DNA from: Geodermatophilus siccatus
GTDB taxonomy: Bacteria; Actinomycetota; Actinomycetes; Mycobacteriales; Geodermatophilaceae
DNA length: 64,000 nt
Reading direction: 5' to 3'
Assembly (NCBI RefSeq): GCF_900103785.1
Contig: NZ_FNHE01000005.1
Location: forward strand, 277,233 to 341,232
The translations under genes and the position numbers were made by a program. A model generated the notes under the pieces. The model worked only from the letters and a program-made list of their open reading frames with translations, searched no databases and was not told where the DNA came from. Positions 34,701 to 42,837 of this stretch are shown one piece after another; position 1 is the first letter of the stretch, and every line of letters begins with the position of its first letter.

Positions 34701-37700
34701 GTGCAGGATCTCGACCGCGTCCAGGTAGGTCGCCGGCGGGCGGACGTCGCCGTCGATCACTGACAGCGGCTCGGCCCAGCGGGGGAGGTTGGTGCCCCGC
34801 GCGGGGACGTAGGCGAGGACCAGGGCGTTGCCGGTCCGGCGGCCGGCACGGCCGATGCGCTGCTGGTACCCGGCGACCGACTTCGGCAGGGACGACAGCA
34901 TGACCGTCGACAGGTCGCCGATGTCGATGCCCAGCTCGAGGGTGGGCGTGGCCACGAGGACGTTCGGGTCGCCGGGCAGCTCGTCCCGGCGGAACGCCTG
35001 CTCCCGCTCCAGCCGCGTGTCGTCAGGCAGGAGACTGGTGTGCTCGGCGGCGACCACGCGCCTGGCCTGCGGGCTGGCGTAGAGAGTCCGGTAGTAGTCA
35101 TCACCCCGTCGGTCCCGGCTAAGACGTCCGGTGCAGCCGGCGCGCACGCAGGGCGCGCCGTCCAGCTCATCGACGACCTGTGTGGTCCCTGGGACGGCGG
35201 TGTGGCAGACCGGGCACCGGAGCAGGTGCTCACCCGACCGGAGGGCCTCTTCGGACGGCACGGTCACGGCGACGTTCTGCGGCGGCAGTGCCCAGATGCG
35301 GGTACCGCCGTCGCTGGTGACCGCGGTCAGGGTGCCGGTGTCGACGAGGACGTCGAGCAGATGGCGGGTGACCACCGCACCGTCGTTGGGGCTGATGTCG
35401 AGACAGGCGGAGGCCCAGCGTGCGTACCAGGAACGGGCGCCGCTGATCGATGCCAGCAGCTCGGAGCCTTTCGCCGTGGTGGGGAAGGCAGGGGCGCCGC
35501 GGCCGGACGGGAAGGCCGGCATGCCGCCGGCCCGGTCCCGGCCACCCCAGATCCGCCACCGGTTGCCGTCGGCAGCCAGGTACGCGTCGAGCCACGGATG
35601 GTGGATGCCGCCCTGACTGCGGATGCGGTCGAGCACGCCGCGGACCCACCACACCAGGGCGGTGCCGCGGCCGGCCGCCCAGGAGCCGTCGAGGCCGGGG
35701 GAGAGCGCTTGTCGCTGGACGGCGGCGTCGAGCGCGCCGGCACCAAGACGCTGGACGTCACCCGTGTCGCCGGCGAGCACCTCGGCGACCGCGCTGCCTG
35801 TCAGCTCCAGGGTTCGGCCCAGGCGCGAGTTGAGCCCGAACTCCAGGGCGATGTCGAAGGCGAGCCGCTTGGCGACCCGGCGCCGGGCCCGCTCGACCTG
35901 GGCGTCCGAGGCGTCGGGGTCCACAAACGCCCGGAAGTCCTTGTTGCCGACGAGGACCGGCGGGACGAGGACGTGCCGTCGGTGTGGGTCGTCGCCGGCG
36001 GCGGTGAGGACGGCGTCGGTGAGTTCAGACAGGGGCGACCGCTGCTCAGTGAGGGCGGTGCGGAGGGCGCCGCGGAAGGTCAGCGTGTGGGATCGGGCCT
36101 GCACAAAGCCCGCTCGGTGGGCGGCGTCCTGGACGCTGTCGGTGAACAGCAGCGTCTTCTTCTCCGCGCGCTCGAGGTGCTCGCTGGCGAACACGCTGGA
36201 CAGCGACACCGACGCCAGGGTGGCGATCCCGCTGCCGAGGAAGCGGATGCCGTTCTCCCGCTCGCATGCGGGGCAGACGTCTCGCTGATCGGGAGTGCGG
36301 CGATCGGCGCGGTCGTCGTCACTGTTGACCAGCACCGGGACGATCGGGTTCTCCTCCAGGGAGGCGACGTCGAGGTCCGGCGGGCCGGTCAGGAGCTCCC
36401 GGTTCTTGGTGTCGAACCACATCAGCCCCGTGGCAGCCTTGCCGCTCTCGAGATCAGCCGCCTCGCCGGGCGCGAACAGCAGTGACCGGACGCGCCGGTT
36501 CTGGCGGACGGCCTCGGCACGGATGCTGGACGCGTCGGTCTCGACGGAGTGGCCGGTGGGAGCGATGAGCACACGCCAGCCCGATCGTCCGCAGAAGCGG
36601 CAGTAGATCGCCGGTAGGTAGAGCTGGCCGCCGGTGTCGACGCCGTCGTCGGTCCACCGGAAGCGCGGCGTGTTGTCGGCGAGGCGCTCGACCCGGCTGA
36701 CCTCCCGGACCCACAGCTGGACGTCGGTGGAGAGGAACCGAGGACCGGCGCCGGCCTCGGTCATCCCGACCCGGGCCAGGCTCAGCAGACCCAGGAGGGC
36801 GTCGAGGAGCAGGACGCCGTCCTCGTTGGCGGGGCTGCGGTCGGTGGGGAAGAGACGGCGCGCGAGATCGGCGACGTCGCTGGGGGTGGTGGCGAGCCGC
36901 AGCAGCTGCTTGGTGAGGTCGTGGTGGGTGAGCAGCCAGCCGAGCTCACCTTGGCCGTTGAGGCCGCGGACGAGGTGCTGCGCGTCCTCGTCGTTGAGGT
37001 CGTTGAGGTGCTCGCCGCGCTTGGGCTGTTCCACGAAGAGCTCGCGGATGAGCGCCCTGATGATCTCGTCCGGGGTGGTGGCCTGGCGGAGTTCTGCAGC
37101 GACCCTTGGCAGGTCGAGGTAGCCGCGCGGGCGGGTGACACCAGGGCGGGCGTCCGAGGCCTCGCGTTCTGCCAGCCACTCCTCGGCCGTCACACGGTCC
37201 TCGGTGACGATGGCATCCGGCTCGATCGCGCGGCCGAAGACAGTGGCGGCGAAGGCCAGCATGGCGGTCGGGTCACCGCTGCCAAGTGTGGCCGACGTGG
37301 CCACTGGGACGATGTCACCGAGCGGCCGGCCCGGCTCGTCGACGGCAAGGATGAGCCCCAGACGCCGGAGCAGCATCGCGACGTCGGTCCCCTGGGCGCC
37401 GTCGTAGGTGTGGAACTCGTCGAGGACCAGGTAGCGCAGGCTCTCGCGGGACAGCTGCCACAGCGGTGCGTCCGCCGGCCGCAGGAGCAACTGGTCGAGC
37501 ATCTTGTAGTTGGTGAGCAGGATGTCCGGCGGATCGGACTGCATGATCGCGCGGTCGGTGATCAGCCCGTCCTGGATCACCCGGGTGCTCGGCGTGTTCT
37601 TGTCACCGGTGTAGAGGCCCGCGGTCACGTCGGACAGGCGGGGGTCGCCGGTGATGAGCTTGGCCAGTCGACCGGCCTGGTCGTTGGCCAGCGCGTTCAT

Positions 37701-38120
37701 CGGGTAGAGGACCAGCGCCTTGATGCCGCGCTGCCCGGCCCGGCGTGCCCGCAGGACGTGGTCGAGGATCGGGACGAGGAACGACTCAGTCTTCCCGGAG
37801 CCCGTTCCGGTCGTGACGATGGTCGGCCGCGGATCGCGGTGCTTGGACGTCAGCCGCGAGAAGGCGACCGCTTGGTGCCGGTAGGGCGCGAACCTATCCG
37901 GATGCCAGTCCAGCGGTGCGGCCCAGTCCTCGTCGGCCGGTCGGAACGGCAGCCGCAGCCGGACATACGGCCCGCGGAAGATGCCCTCCTGCGGGTCGGT
38001 GAGGAAGTCCTGCAGCGCGATGCGGACCTCTTCATCGGCGAGCGCGAAGGTCGTCCCGAGGTAGTCGGTCAGCGCGCGCCGAAGGTCCGCCGCCTGCAGC
38101 GATGGGAGAAGTGATGTCAT
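31755..38120 (-). CDS. Giant DEAD/DEAH helicase with DUF1998 and C-terminal nuclease-like domain (DrmA-DrmB-like)
   Basis: 2121 residues from ATG 38120. The N-terminus (FALADEEVRIALQDF) leads to Walker A (VTTGTGSGKTESFLVPI, about 107), ALVLYPMNALANDQ, DEFH in LVLDEFHTYDGAQGTDVAML (about 236), ATPTLELGIDIGDLSTVML (V) and YQQRIGRAGRRTGNAL (VI, about 1088). Zinc Cys are seen in CPVCHTAV and CARCGWGA-CPRCG. The DUF1998 region is at about 1590-1660 (CPCAAEGKLACHRCLLPFVH). After it, near 1760-1830, comes a Vsr/PD-(D/E)XK-like domain (PDFVLSTQDPTVPEVCIFTD, then GALFH). DISARM systems usually have DrmA (helicase) and DrmB (DUF1998) as two proteins; here they are one chain plus a nuclease-like part. 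It is the third gene of system A and starts 67 bases after the methylase stop. Confidence 0.87.
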   Translation of the reverse strand: MTSLLPSLQAADLRRALTDYLGTTFALADEEVRIALQDFLTDPQEGIFRGPYVRLRLPFRPADEDWAAPLDWHPDRFAPYRHQAVAFSRLTSKHRDPRPTIVTTGTGSGKTESFLVPILDHVLRARRAGQRGIKALVLYPMNALANDQAGRLAKLITGDPRLSDVTAGLYTGDKNTPSTRVIQDGLITDRAIMQSDPPDILLTNYKMLDQLLLRPADAPLWQLSRESLRYLVLDEFHTYDGAQGTDVAMLLRRLGLILAVDEPGRPLGDIVPVATSATLGSGDPTAMLAFAATVFGRAIEPDAIVTEDRVTAEEWLAEREASDARPGVTRPRGYLDLPRVAAELRQATTPDEIIRALIRELFVEQPKRGEHLNDLNDEDAQHLVRGLNGQGELGWLLTHHDLTKQLLRLATTPSDVADLARRLFPTDRSPANEDGVLLLDALLGLLSLARVGMTEAGAGPRFLSTDVQLWVREVSRVERLADNTPRFRWTDDGVDTGGQLYLPAIYCRFCGRSGWRVLIAPTGHSVETDASSIRAEAVRQNRRVRSLLFAPGEAADLESGKAATGLMWFDTKNRELLTGPPDLDVASLEENPIVPVLVNSDDDRADRRTPDQRDVCPACERENGIRFLGSGIATLASVSLSSVFASEHLERAEKKTLLFTDSVQDAAHRAGFVQARSHTLTFRGALRTALTEQRSPLSELTDAVLTAAGDDPHRRHVLVPPVLVGNKDFRAFVDPDASDAQVERARRRVAKRLAFDIALEFGLNSRLGRTLELTGSAVAEVLAGDTGDVQRLGAGALDAAVQRQALSPGLDGSWAAGRGTALVWWVRGVLDRIRSQGGIHHPWLDAYLAADGNRWRIWGGRDRAGGMPAFPSGRGAPAFPTTAKGSELLASISGARSWYARWASACLDISPNDGAVVTRHLLDVLVDTGTLTAVTSDGGTRIWALPPQNVAVTVPSEEALRSGEHLLRCPVCHTAVPGTTQVVDELDGAPCVRAGCTGRLSRDRRGDDYYRTLYASPQARRVVAAEHTSLLPDDTRLEREQAFRRDELPGDPNVLVATPTLELGIDIGDLSTVMLSSLPKSVAGYQQRIGRAGRRTGNALVLAYVPARGTNLPRWAEPLSVIDGDVRPPATYLDAVEILHRQYVAHLVDRQAADPAAPSARLTTPAVLETWEADSWTGRLLTDARAHAAEYVVEFLAQFGDGVRPDTAEDLRRWAGVGIGSDGVSGLEALWYRAVDGWRKERTELGERITRAQDALVELTERANQPAATEEDKQLWRSTKAELSALRKRRQELVSQHWVQALEERGVLPNYTLLDDTVTLDVAVRWFDQETEEYHDEPRSYQRGSRIALTEFAPGSTFYAQGIAARIDAVDLASTGTDHVQDWVLCARCGWGASGTVTVTACPRCGDAAIQDTGQRLQVLPLERVSAQVSRDEAAITDALDDREREQFATVTAADIDPADITEAWHLADFPFGAEYIRATEIRWLNLGRTRESGRDRSIAGFDVKTPLFRVCPGCGVTPAAQRRDEQDARHRGWCPHRRDLDIEWREIALGRTLRTQAVRMLVPPQYTTDHFAAVSFRAALLLGLREVIGGDPDHLDVVDVHAPVGGVDRVALLLHDTVPGGTGYLADFARPDRVRELLQAALDIVENCPCAAEGKLACHRCLLPFVHPGQVDKTSRARAAQLLAEILGLVAPLGEAAPHAWQPVQAASIADVPPPSPESHLEQRFRDALCGALAAQGASVRQKPQPDGTLVEFAVSGSHRRWTMRPQVPLGNVKPDFVLSTQDPTVPEVCIFTDGALFHASAEHNRVRDDAEKRAALRDQGKVVWAITSKDLDRFEALTAGTPAPPLGALTDPSLAMLRSKLLPGSAPESLLKDDAVSQLLAWIRTPDADAWSKLADRAALAFGALPSARRFRLFAKQLVTAAGDVLCGEPTVGDLMGPLAGWSWCQGGSLALTAALASAPLGLHTALVVDDRDDRLEKPAGQDAWREWLRLSNVFGFADQPMTIAALSQVISGWVTPTMDLPTMQADGDVDPAWQGLIDGALTDAERALLRRLATAGVPVPEQGFETDDGTPLDLAWPDAKVCVRLDESDEPVDGSWTVAPTDVDAITELLGAPSAGQE

Positions 38121-38187
38121 CGCCCGACGACCCGCCGAGTCGCGCGCCGAAGGACCATTGCCTCATTGCCTGCAAGCGCCAAGCCAG

Positions 38188-41100
38188 TCACCTCCTGCCG
38201 TGTTCGGGGTTGCCTGAAGCGATAGCGCTGAAATGCGCGTGGGCGGCGCGCAAATCGGCTTCTCGGTCGACACCAGTGAACGGCAGCTCGTAGACCTTGC
38301 CATCGAGTGTGCGAGCCGACTCGGGCAGGGAGAACTTGCTAGTCCGGTATGCCTTGACGATCTCGCGAGGTACCAGTCGACCGTTCTTGTCGTAAAGCGC
38401 TTCCCGCTCGTAGCTCTGCAGCACCGGGAACTGGGTGCGGTAGATCGTGGCCAGCTCGTCGGCCGTGATGCCAAGCATCACGGCAACGATGGCGTCAATC
38501 TCTATGAGCGTCTGTCGGCGGTCGGCATCCCCGCGAAGTGGAGTTTGTGTGGACCACTCGTGTTGCACAGAGCCGAGCGGCAGCCGTGATGTGGCTGTTG
38601 GACTCGCGAGAAGAGCCCAGCGATCGCTGCGCCACGTCGGCGAGTAGAGCGACTCCCAAAGGGGTGCGTATTCCCTAGTGAGGCAATTTAGGCGCAGCGT
38701 GCGCAATAGGAGCCACTGTTCTAGGGCATGGCCGCGCACATGTGGCAAGCGCGTAAAAGTGCCGATCTTTATGTTTGCCACGCCGGTGACTTTGATCATA
38801 AAGTCGCACACAATGGACGCGCAAAAACCGGCTGCTACCGCGAGGTCGACAGGGGGCAGCATAAGCGACACCAGGCTGTGTGAATGGGTTGGGCCTGGCG
38901 GGATTAGGGCGGCGTGCAGAGTTCGGACCGTGGCGGTATCCGCCATCGCCCGCCAGGCTAACCTGTAGAACTGATTGCTTGGCTGGCCATTCCATGCGGG
39001 GAGCTTGGCGAGAAAATTGCGTGGGGGTACTGCGCGCTGGTAATTCGTCGCAGGAATGAATGCTGAATCGACGCTATTCAGGTCGATGGGTTGGTCTGAT
39101 CGGCGGCCACTTGCATTGACGGTTGGCTGCTTGGACAAAGGATTGGCGACCGTAAGATGTGGGCCCTGAAGTATGACATCTCGCCATTCACCGGGTGTGC
39201 TCGTCGCAGCGACGAAGAAGCCCTTCTTGTGATCTCCAGACTCATGCCATCCGGACTGCCAGTGGTAGTCCAGTGCTCCGATCCGCGGAGCTGCGGCCAG
39301 CTTGTCGAGCGCCGAGGCGCTTGATTCGTTAACCGGGTATAGCATGCGCGCCTCAACGGCTGGTGTCCCTGAGTCGTCCAGGAGAGCGGCCCAGCCTGCG
39401 AGGGTGGTCTCGTCAACTGCGATGATGCGCCGAGAATGAGGACGAATGTCCCAGTCGCCATTTGCGTTCTTGATGCCCGGTGCCGGACCGACTCCATCGT
39501 GACGTAGAGATCGGTCAATGGACTCCGGGTGAAAGAGGCTCGCCGCCTGCTTCCATTTTGGTGAACGCTGAGCTCCGTAGATGTGCACGCCGTACTCCTT
39601 GGCGTGGTGGATCTCAAAAAGCTTGAGCTCGTTGCGAAACTGCCAATGGCGTCGTAGGCGTGAGTATGTCGCCCGCCTCAGGCTTCCTGCGCGAGCCTCC
39701 GTGAAGTGTGATTCGGGGTGAATTAGTCCAATAGTCCCAGCGCTCTTCATTGATCGCCATGTCCGATCCATAAAGCATCGGTACAGGTCTGGCTGCAAGC
39801 CCGCAAGCACCGGGCGATCGACGGGACTTCCGAGGTGCTCACTCGTTCCTGCAATAATAGTTCGTTCGTCTAAATACCCTGCAAGTGTGTCGGAATCCTG
39901 TAGGGTGCAGTGACGGCGAGCGCTCTTTATTGCCTCTGCGGGCTTGTCGACTAGCTGCCACCACGGGTCATGCTCCGCTAACATGGCATCTTCGTCCCAC
40001 ACAGGACGAACCCACGGCGGATTGCCGATCTGGAGATCAAAGCCACCTGCCTTGAAGACGGGTGCGAAATCCAACTCCCAGTGGAAGAAGCCCTGTTGGG
40101 AAGCGATCTCATCTGTGACCTGAAGCCACGGGTAACGCTCGATTGTCCGGTCGCTTGACCGGGCGCCGGCGAATCCCAGCTCCATCTCTTCGGCTTGGGC
40201 GAGTTCCTCCCAGCTCGTCTGGTCACTGATCTCGATCTGGCCGACCGTGAAGCGCTTGCCGGTCGGCGCTTTGCCTTCGAGCCCGAGGATTGACTCCAGC
40301 GCGCCGAACCAGTCCTGCCAGCTCGGCGGCTGGATGCGCTGACCGTCAGGAGTGCGTCGATCGGTCAGCGGCCAGAACCACAGTGCGCACCAGGCGTCCA
40401 TCACGCGGCGAAGTCGGCGGTAGGCCCCGTCCGGGTCGTTGAGCACTGCCTCGATTTGCTCCCGGGACACCGCGCCGGTGGCCTCGGGGAGGTCCTTGGC
40501 GCCCCAGACATCGACGTGCCGCCGGATCTCCGACTCCGCGATCGTGAGACGGCGGAGGGTCAGTTGCCAGAGCTTCTCCACACGCCGGGCGAGTGAGACC
40601 AGCCGTGCCTGGTCTGGCTTCGACGGTGGCGTCCGCACGTCCTTCTGCCACTCGCGCAGTCGCTCACGGGCCTCGGGGGCGTACTGCTTGGCCTCGGCCG
40701 TGTCCGTACCGGCGCCCCAACCCTGGGCAGGGAGCAAGAAGTGGTGGATCCGGCCCGAGACGTCGACCGAGCCGTCGGCGAGCGTGCTCAGCGGCACGTC
40801 CTCGGGCACGGTGGTCAGCCATGCCTTCTTGGGCAGGTCGCGGTTCGGCGAGTAGAAGGCCCGACGCGCACCGATGAGTGAGTTGCCCCGGCGCAGGTGC
40901 AGGCCGAACCAGGGCGCCTGCAGCGACGGGTCCATGGTGTCGAGCCACAGCGAGACCTCCGCGAGCTCGACGGCGGGCTCGTTGAGGTCGACGCCGTAGA
41001 CCTGGTGCAGGGCCAGGTAGGCCTTCACCTTCTGCAGCTCAGCTGGGTACCGGTCGGCCGGGATCTGCTCACCGACCTCCTCCTGGCGCCGCTTGAGGTA

Positions 41101-42837
41101 GCGGTCGGCCAACTGGCGGACCGCCTCAATGGCGAATGCGCCAGATCCGAGGGCAGGCTCGCAGATGGTCAGCCGCAGCATGTCCGCCGCCGGCGTCTTG
41201 TGGCCGTCGAGGTCGAGCAGCTCCTCGAGGCTGTGGTGGACCACCGATCGGGTCAGCACCTCGGGGGTGTAGTACGACGCCGACTGCTGCCGCTCTCGGC
41301 CCGCGAGCCGGTAGACGAAGGTGCCTCGACGGTGCAGCACCGGCTTTGGTTCGCCGGTGATCGGGTCCGGCATCCGCACCAAGTGCGGCGTGTACTCCTC
41401 GCCGTCCTGGTGAACAGGCAGTACCCAGGTGCCCTTCTCCGGGGTGCCGTTCGGCGCGACCTCGTAGAGGTCCTCCTCGGCGAAGAACCCGGTGTAGCTC
41501 ATCAGGCCCTCGTACACCGCCCCGAGCTGGTTGATCCCGAGCTCCGCGTAGGAGATGAAGCCGCGGTCCCCGCCCTTCTTGGCCTTGCTCAGCAGCAGGT
41601 GGGAGAGCACCTGCTGCACGGCGTCGTTGCCGAGCTTGACCTCGTCGATGAGCGCGGTGGCCTGCTCGCCGAAGAGGTCGGCACGTAGCGACCGGAACGC
41701 GAGCCCACGGCCGCTGGCATCACCGGCGGTCTCATGACCCCTGTCGATCAGCCGGAAGAGGAGCGCGAGGGACTCGTAGAGGTGGGTGCCGCGCTTGGCG
41801 CGGTCGGTGGTGAGCTGGGTGAGGGTGAGGTCGCGCAACCGGTCGATCCCGTAGCCGGCGCGGTACTGCGGATCGGTCACCGGCAGAACACCGAGCTCGG
41901 TCGACGTCTCGGCGTAGAGGACGAACAGGATCCGGTAGAGGAAGCGCAGCGACTGGCGGGTGAGGTCCCGGGCCAACCCCGGTTCGCCCTCGACCGGGAG
42001 GCCGGCGGCGCGTCGCCGTCGGACGACCTCGTTCGCGATTAGCTCGACAGACAGCCGGATGCCCTCGCGGAGGTCCTTGGAGACGCCAACGGTGTGCTGC
42101 ACCGACTCGCCGAGGATATCGGCCCACAAGGTCGAGCCGTCGGGGCGGGGGAGGACCGTGTCCCGGCCGAGCAGGACGACTGCGTGCTCCATCTCGCCGG
42201 CGCGCTTGAGGTCGCGACGCTCGGCGACCAGGCCCAGGTTGACGGCGAGCCAGCGACCCTCCGGCCAGCGGGTGCGCTCGGCCAGGAGGGCCCAGCGGCC
42301 GGCCAGGACCAGGATGAACGGCGGCGCGTCGTCGGAGTGGAACAGCTCGGAGACGACCTTGCTGGTGGCAGCGGCAGGCGCACCGTCGAGAGTCGCCGCC
42401 TCGAGGAGCCGGCCGCATCCCGTGGCGTCGAGGACGTCCTCGACGCTCTGTGCCGGCCGCGCCTCGAGGATCACCAGGCTGACACCGGCCGAGCCGCGGA
42501 GCGCGACCGCGCCCGGCACGGTCACCTCGGCCGCGCCACGGGTCGTCGTACACTCCTCCGGCTTCCCGGCGTACCCGAGGGCCTCCCGGACAACGGCGTG
42601 GAGCTCGCGGGCCGCGTCCGTGTCGTCGGCGGTCAGGGTGCTGATGGCTCGCGCGATGGTGGTCGCGGCCTTCTGCAGCCGGGAGCGGCTCGACGCGCGG
42701 CCCGCCTCTTCCTCCTCGTCCCAGGCGGTGCGCAGGGCGGTGACCTGGCCGAGGAAGGAACCGCTCTTGGCGTCGGTCGTCAGGTAGTGCTCGGAGATCC
42801 ACTCCTCGCTGACGACGATCGAGTCGAACGACGGCAT
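38188..42837 (-). CDS. Large adenine-specific DNA methyltransferase (DISARM DrmMI-like)
   Basis: 1549 residues from ATG 42837, whose first base is shared with the stop of the SNF2 gene. The N-terminal 500 residues are helical with no enzyme motif. SASYYTPEVLTRSVVHHS and CEPALGSGAFAIEAVRQLAD (motif I, about 560) and LQIGNPPWVRPVWDED (NPPW motif IV, about 939) identify an N6-adenine methylase of the large Eco57I/PglX-like type. The C-terminal part should hold the target-recognition domain. From about 40150 to 38600 (residues 895-1410) the DNA is clearly AT-richer than the rest, suggesting swapping of that part. In DISARM the methylase marks host DNA. Confidence 0.85.
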   Translation of the reverse strand: MPSFDSIVVSEEWISEHYLTTDAKSGSFLGQVTALRTAWDEEEEAGRASSRSRLQKAATTIARAISTLTADDTDAARELHAVVREALGYAGKPEECTTTRGAAEVTVPGAVALRGSAGVSLVILEARPAQSVEDVLDATGCGRLLEAATLDGAPAAATSKVVSELFHSDDAPPFILVLAGRWALLAERTRWPEGRWLAVNLGLVAERRDLKRAGEMEHAVVLLGRDTVLPRPDGSTLWADILGESVQHTVGVSKDLREGIRLSVELIANEVVRRRRAAGLPVEGEPGLARDLTRQSLRFLYRILFVLYAETSTELGVLPVTDPQYRAGYGIDRLRDLTLTQLTTDRAKRGTHLYESLALLFRLIDRGHETAGDASGRGLAFRSLRADLFGEQATALIDEVKLGNDAVQQVLSHLLLSKAKKGGDRGFISYAELGINQLGAVYEGLMSYTGFFAEEDLYEVAPNGTPEKGTWVLPVHQDGEEYTPHLVRMPDPITGEPKPVLHRRGTFVYRLAGRERQQSASYYTPEVLTRSVVHHSLEELLDLDGHKTPAADMLRLTICEPALGSGAFAIEAVRQLADRYLKRRQEEVGEQIPADRYPAELQKVKAYLALHQVYGVDLNEPAVELAEVSLWLDTMDPSLQAPWFGLHLRRGNSLIGARRAFYSPNRDLPKKAWLTTVPEDVPLSTLADGSVDVSGRIHHFLLPAQGWGAGTDTAEAKQYAPEARERLREWQKDVRTPPSKPDQARLVSLARRVEKLWQLTLRRLTIAESEIRRHVDVWGAKDLPEATGAVSREQIEAVLNDPDGAYRRLRRVMDAWCALWFWPLTDRRTPDGQRIQPPSWQDWFGALESILGLEGKAPTGKRFTVGQIEISDQTSWEELAQAEEMELGFAGARSSDRTIERYPWLQVTDEIASQQGFFHWELDFAPVFKAGGFDLQIGNPPWVRPVWDEDAMLAEHDPWWQLVDKPAEAIKSARRHCTLQDSDTLAGYLDERTIIAGTSEHLGSPVDRPVLAGLQPDLYRCFMDRTWRSMKSAGTIGLIHPESHFTEARAGSLRRATYSRLRRHWQFRNELKLFEIHHAKEYGVHIYGAQRSPKWKQAASLFHPESIDRSLRHDGVGPAPGIKNANGDWDIRPHSRRIIAVDETTLAGWAALLDDSGTPAVEARMLYPVNESSASALDKLAAAPRIGALDYHWQSGWHESGDHKKGFFVAATSTPGEWRDVILQGPHLTVANPLSKQPTVNASGRRSDQPIDLNSVDSAFIPATNYQRAVPPRNFLAKLPAWNGQPSNQFYRLAWRAMADTATVRTLHAALIPPGPTHSHSLVSLMLPPVDLAVAAGFCASIVCDFMIKVTGVANIKIGTFTRLPHVRGHALEQWLLLRTLRLNCLTREYAPLWESLYSPTWRSDRWALLASPTATSRLPLGSVQHEWSTQTPLRGDADRRQTLIEIDAIVAVMLGITADELATIYRTQFPVLQSYEREALYDKNGRLVPREIVKAYRTSKFSLPESARTLDGKVYELPFTGVDREADLRAAHAHFSAIASGNPEHGRR

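Noticed and set aside
31569..34763. A 1064-residue plus-strand frame
   Set aside because: Antisense shadow of the 2121-residue helicase gene, with no domain pattern and unnatural composition. Similar long frames at 43920-45308 and 17392-19095 were rejected for the same reason.
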